A DNA stretch of 8,459 nt from Bacteroidales bacterium (GTDB lineage: Bacteria; Bacteroidota; Bacteroidia; Bacteroidales; UBA932), in NCBI GenBank assembly GCA_017615135.1, contig JAGAAU010000043.1, forward strand, positions 1 to 8,459. The letters run 5' to 3'. The position numbers and the translations under genes were made by a program. The notes beneath the pieces were generated by a model. It saw nothing but the letters and a program-made list of their open reading frames with translations. It had not been told where the DNA came from and made no database searches. Positions 6,496 to 8,459 of this stretch are shown one piece after another (the first letter of the stretch is position 1; each line of letters opens with the position of its first letter).

Positions 6496-7398
6496 ATGAA
6501 AAAATCTTTATTTCTTGCAATTGTGGCATTGGTGTTCGTGAGTGGCGCCGCTTTTGCCGAAGGAAAGACAAGTACTAAAAAATCTACAATGTTCGACGGT
6601 TCTACCAATATCCAGCTGTTTTACGACCTGGGCATTGACCGGAATTTAGTTACCACTACAATCGAGGGCTTCTACAATGATCCCTGGGGTAATACCTATT
6701 TCTTCGTAGATCACGATTTCCCCGTTCAGGGAGACGCTTCATTGTCTATCAACGGAACTTATTGGGAGATTGCCCGCTGCCTGAATTTCTGGAAAGACAG
6801 TAAAGTGGCGCCCCTGAGCATCCAGGTGGAGTACAACGGCGGAGTTTACAGAGGCTTCGGTATCAACCACGCCTTCCTGGTGGGTGCAGACTGGTTCCTG
6901 CACAGCAAAGATTTTCGCAACACCTTTAACTTCAAGCTCCTGTACAAGCATATCTTCTACAATGAAGGTTTCTATGGAAAATACAGAGAGCCGAATGCGC
7001 TTGAGGCATTATTGGGAATAGATAAGGTTGAAGTCATAGAGAAAAACCATCAGAGCCTTGTTCCCCTCCAGTTCACCTTCGTCTGGGGCATGAAAGACCT
7101 CTTCAATGTCAAGGGTCTGACCTTTAACGGATTCGTGGATTTCTGGGGAGAAGACCACTGGGTGACTCCAATGATGACAGTCAGGGACGACGACGGACAA
7201 CTGCAGTTTGTCAGAGACGGCGAGGATGTGCTCTCGCATTTCGTCCTTATCTCCGAACCCCAGCTCTGGTACAGTGTAGGCCAGCATTTCGGCTGCCCCA
7301 ACCTCAATGTGGGTGGAGAGCTCGAACTGTCATGGGGCTTCGGCACAGTGAAGAACTTCATGGCCCGCCCCTGCCTCGGTGTCAAGTGGGTGTTCTAA
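6496..7398 (+). CDS. Outer-membrane beta-barrel-type protein, DUF5020 / Tsx-channel-like
   Basis: A 300-residue exported protein. A signal peptide (MKKSLFLAIVALVFVSGAAFA) is cleaved most likely after A21. The mature part is rich in alternating aromatic strands, e.g. NIQLFYDLG (38-46), GNTYFFVDHDF (65-75) and GTYWEIARCLNFW (87-99), and ends in Phe (GVKWVF), the usual C-terminal residue of outer-membrane barrels recognised by the BAM machinery. These segments resemble the Bacteroidetes DUF5020 family, which I associate with the Tsx nucleoside-channel fold; this one seems longer than typical members, with extra sequence near 155-190. The gene follows the uracil permease after 12 bases and has no promoter of its own in that gap. 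A role in passing nucleosides or nucleobases through the outer membrane is inferred from context. Its stop overlaps the convergent DUF2752 stop by four bases. Confidence 0.75.
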   Translation: MKKSLFLAIVALVFVSGAAFAEGKTSTKKSTMFDGSTNIQLFYDLGIDRNLVTTTIEGFYNDPWGNTYFFVDHDFPVQGDASLSINGTYWEIARCLNFWKDSKVAPLSIQVEYNGGVYRGFGINHAFLVGADWFLHSKDFRNTFNFKLLYKHIFYNEGFYGKYREPNALEALLGIDKVEVIEKNHQSLVPLQFTFVWGMKDLFNVKGLTFNGFVDFWGEDHWVTPMMTVRDDDGQLQFVRDGEDVLSHFVLISEPQLWYSVGQHFGCPNLNVGGELELSWGFGTVKNFMARPCLGVKWVF

Positions 7399-7763
7399 AA
7401 GAAATTTCTGGCAACTGACCAGAGGCATATAGCCGCAAGTATTCCCCAGGCCAGAGCCTGGCTGTGACAAGCCCGGTGAAGCCTGGGGAACTTGTCTTTA
7501 AACAGTTCCGCCGCAAGCAATACGGCAAGTACAGGAATTGAGAGAACCATCAGGGCATTGTATCGGAAAGCGTCGGCTATATTCAGGTGCAGCAGGCAGT
7601 GAAGAGCCCGCTGGGTGCCGCATCCTGGGCATTTGAGCCCGGTAAGCACAAAAAACGGACATCTCGGGAACGGCACCTTGGCCGGATCCAGGAGTCCGTA
7701 TACAATTAAGACAATAATGGCGGCAATAACCGATAATGAGATTATTGCCGCCTTCTTTTTCAT
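7395..7763 (-). CDS. DUF2752 family membrane protein
   Basis: A 122-residue protein with hydrophobic segments at about 5-24, 70-85 and 104-117. The central motif CPFFVLTGLKCPGCGTQRALHCLLH begins at C35 and includes C45-P-G-C48-G and R52/H55. This is the diagnostic DUF2752 pattern (Cys pair, then a conserved Arg-Ala-x-His and an Asn near the next helix). The family's role is unknown; the Cys residues suggest metal binding or redox chemistry at the membrane, which is inference. It starts 13 bases after the TM2 gene and shares its promoter. Its first codons contain a strong hairpin that on the opposite strand looks like a transcription terminator. Its last codons overlap the Tsx-like gene's stop. 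Confidence 0.85.
   Translation of the reverse strand: MKKKAAIISLSVIAAIIVLIVYGLLDPAKVPFPRCPFFVLTGLKCPGCGTQRALHCLLHLNIADAFRYNALMVLSIPVLAVLLAAELFKDKFPRLHRACHSQALAWGILAAICLWSVARNFF
7442..7490. repeat. 10-bp inverted repeat within DUF2752
   Basis: TTCCCCAGGC (7442-7451) is exactly complementary to GCCTGGGGAA (7481-7490) around a 29-base loop, which itself holds a GCCAG/CTGGC pair (7450-7454, 7458-7462) competing with it. There is no T-run on either side, so it is not a classical terminator. It lies 44 bases past the end of the Tsx-like gene and could act as a 3' stabilising structure for that mRNA. Confidence 0.4.
7719..7760 (+). terminator. Rho-independent terminator for the permease operon, inside the DUF2752 5' coding region
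   Basis: GGCGGCAATAA (7719-7729) pairs perfectly with TTATTGCCGCC (7742-7752), an 11-bp stem with a 12-base loop, followed by TTCTTTTT (7753-7760). This is a textbook rightward intrinsic terminator. It is 321 bases beyond the Tsx-like stop. On the opposite strand it covers roughly codons 4-15 of the DUF2752 gene. Confidence 0.65.
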
Positions 7764-7776
7764 ATTCTAAACCGGA

Positions 7777-8115
7777 CTACTTGCAGAGAGTGGCAGTCTG
7801 GGTGAATTTCTTGAAGTTGTAGTCGTAGGTGCGGGACTGTGCGGTGAAGATATCTATCAGCCACCATACCCAGCAACCGTAGCAGGTAATTACCTTGAGG
7901 ATACCCAGCCCGATGTCGCCCAGGAAGAACCTGTCCCAGCCGAGGAGAATGGCGATGACAAGGATAAGGGTAGGCTTCTGGAAATCGATGCTCATCATCA
8001 TAAATGCTTTGGAGTCATCCAGTTCCTCCAGAGTTTTCTGGACAATGCTGATTCTTGTAGGGTCGAAGCATTCAGCGTTCTTCAACATGAAGTTTTGTAC
8101 GAGATCGGCGTTCAT
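7777..8115 (-). CDS. TM2 domain-containing membrane protein
   Basis: A 112-residue protein with a soluble N-terminal part (1-45, with the stretch ELDDSKAF at 31-38) followed by a TM2 domain: a first helix (KPTLILVIAILLGW, 47-60), the conserved DRFFLGD turn (61-67, with the DRF signature), and a second helix (about 68-90) rich in Trp and Cys. TM2 proteins have no established biochemical role. In Bacteroidetes they are often next to DUF2752 genes, as here. The frame is open with an ATG further upstream at 8158-8160, but the consensus promoter at 8146-8177 would start transcription near 8139, downstream of that ATG. The start at 8113-8115 (protein MNADLVQNFM...) is therefore preferred; it also begins where family-like sequence begins. 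Confidence 0.85.
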   Translation of the reverse strand: MNADLVQNFMLKNAECFDPTRISIVQKTLEELDDSKAFMMMSIDFQKPTLILVIAILLGWDRFFLGDIGLGILKVITCYGCWVWWLIDIFTAQSRTYDYNFKKFTQTATLCK

Positions 8116-8145
8116 AGCAGAAATAGTTTTTGAAATAATATGGAC

Positions 8146-8177
8146 CAAATATAAGGACATTATGGCAAAAATACAAA
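8146..8177 (-). promoter_or_regulatory. Consensus Bacteroidetes promoter for the TM2-DUF2752 operon
   Basis: Read leftward, TTTG (complement of 8174-8177) is followed after 20 bases by TATATTTG (complement of 8146-8153), a full match to TTTG / TAnnTTTG. The expected start of transcription near 8138-8140 leaves a leader of about 23 bases before the ATG at 8115 and excludes the longer ATG at 8160. Confidence 0.75.
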
Positions 8178-8210
8178 AACCGGCAGAAAAGGTAATTTCC
8201 GAGATATAAG

Positions 8211-8244
8211 AAAAATGCCTCTCACATGTGTGAAAGGCATTTTT
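8211..8244. terminator. Bidirectional intrinsic terminator hairpin
   Basis: AAAAATGCCT (8211-8220) pairs perfectly with AGGCATTTTT (8235-8244). After one C/A mismatch the stem continues as TCAC/GTGA (8222-8225, 8230-8233) with a four-base loop. The A-run and T-run on the outer ends make it symmetric, so it can stop transcription in either direction. No solid rightward gene ends here, so its main client may be a leftward transcript coming from the right of the window, insulating the TM2 promoter. Confidence 0.75.
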
Positions 8245-8349
8245 AAGCGGTGCAGAAGGGACCGCATTTGACGAAAAAATAACCCGTGCTTCCGAAGGTG
8301 AAATTTCGTAACTATTTAATAATCAATGTAAATACGATAAACTCCTTTC

Positions 8350-8408
8350 TTGGCACTTTTGGCACTTTCGGCACATCCCCAAAATGCCAATAATGCCAAA
8401 AGTGCCAA
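8350..8408. repeat. Six-unit dyad: three TTGGCA and three inverted TGCCAA at 9-bp spacing
   Basis: TTGGCA occurs at 8350 and 8359 and as TCGGCA at 8368. The inverse TGCCAA occurs at 8385, 8394 and 8403. All six are exactly 9 bp apart within each arm and symmetric about base 8379. As a hairpin, 21 of 24 positions pair, the outer 15 without interruption, around an 11-base loop. The arms are too short and too diverged for CRISPR, and no T-run follows, so it is not a standard terminator. Confidence 0.8.
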
Positions 8409-8429
8409 AGGGAAATGGAAATAAAATGC

Positions 8430-8437
8430 TAAATTTG
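8430..8437 (+). promoter_or_regulatory. Possible rightward promoter -7 element at the window edge
   Basis: TAAATTTG matches the TAnnTTTG box fully, but no TTTG stands 19-20 bases upstream. The -33 position instead falls on the last TGCCAA unit of the dyad. If used, transcription would start near 8443 and run out of the window. Confidence 0.35.
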
Positions 8438-8459
8438 TAACCTGTAACTTACTGATCCA

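Larger units (their letters stand above)
8161..8459. other. Intergenic right flank with structured DNA and no convincing gene
   Basis: No reading frame here has the length and start expected of a gene. From left to right it contains the TM2 promoter's -33 element, a bidirectional terminator hairpin, a short inverted repeat GCGGT/ACCGC (8247-8251, 8261-8265), an AT-rich stretch, the six-unit TTGGCA dyad, and a possible rightward promoter. Read leftward, one frame from 8428 to 8243 is open except for a TAG at 8312-8314 and looks faintly protein-like near its end. The composition suggests the boundary of a neighbouring unit to the right, possibly accessory. Confidence 0.6.

Noticed and set aside
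8116..8160. Longer start for the TM2 gene adding 15 residues from an ATG at 8160.
   Set aside because: The consensus promoter's -7 box at 8146-8153 lies downstream of that ATG, so the mRNA would not contain it.
8162..8209. Rightward 15-residue ORF (MAKIQKPAEKVISEI) ending just before the hairpin at 8211.
   Set aside because: Very short, no good promoter ahead of it, and it overlaps the TM2 promoter; its position next to the terminator is suggestive but not enough to call a gene.
8245..8349. tRNA or attachment-site remnant suggested by the GCGGT/ACCGC repeat and the following GC-rich patch.
   Set aside because: No cloverleaf, no T-arm consensus and no CCA end could be built; no integrase gene is in the window.
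8323..8376. Leftward 17-residue Cys-containing ORF (MCRKCQKCQ...) within the dyad.
   Set aside because: Its Cys pattern is simply the 9-bp repeat unit translated; no start context or downstream homology.
8350..8408. CRISPR-like or tandem-repeat array.
   Set aside because: Units are 6-9 bp with no spacers and are half inverted, which does not fit a CRISPR.

Overview
The window looks like chromosomal DNA of a gut-type Bacteroidales/Bacteroidetes bacterium of moderate GC. Three lines of evidence point there. First, two sites match the Bacteroidetes sigma-factor pattern TTTG-N19/20-TAnnTTTG exactly, and no gene start shows a convincing Shine-Dalgarno sequence. Second, the decarboxylase alpha subunit has the form I recall from Bacteroides. 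Third, a DUF5020-type outer-membrane protein and a TM2/DUF2752 gene pair are present. No tRNA, rRNA, CRISPR array or transposase gene was seen.

Layout, left to right. (1) 1-1676, rightward: the last 51 codons of a probable dicarboxylate/amino acid:cation symporter overlap by 16 bases the start of a complete COG2509-type FAD-dependent dehydrogenase. (2) 1657-4983, leftward: a complete three-gene sodium-pumping decarboxylase operon in the order gamma (oadG-like), alpha (oadA-like, carboxyltransferase fused to a biotin domain), beta (oadB). Its end overlaps the dehydrogenase tail-to-tail by 20 bases. (3) 4984-5100: a compact divergent control region with a very good promoter for the permease, a weaker candidate for the decarboxylase operon, and several dyads, including a 27-bp near-palindrome in the presumed permease leader. 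(4) 5101-7398, rightward: an NCS2 uracil permease followed 12 bases later by a secreted beta-barrel-type DUF5020/Tsx-like protein. Together they could form an outer- plus inner-membrane route for nucleosides or nucleobases. (5) 7395-8115, leftward: a TM2-domain protein and a DUF2752 protein, driven by a consensus promoter just inside the right flank. A strong rightward terminator hairpin sits within the first codons of the DUF2752 gene, so the permease transcript probably runs antisense across that whole gene. (6) 8161-8459: no convincing gene. It holds a bidirectional terminator hairpin, a striking dyad made of six 9-bp-spaced TTGGCA/TGCCAA units, and a possible rightward promoter leading out of the window.

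Functionally, the decarboxylase complex would couple decarboxylation of a carboxylic acid (oxaloacetate or a related acid) to sodium export. The symporter fragment at the left edge may use such a cation gradient, though that link is inference. The genes are mostly familiar families. The less explained material is in the DNA and RNA structure: three back-to-back stem-loops inside the dehydrogenase gene, the palindromic permease leader, the terminator embedded in DUF2752, and the six-unit dyad at the right end.
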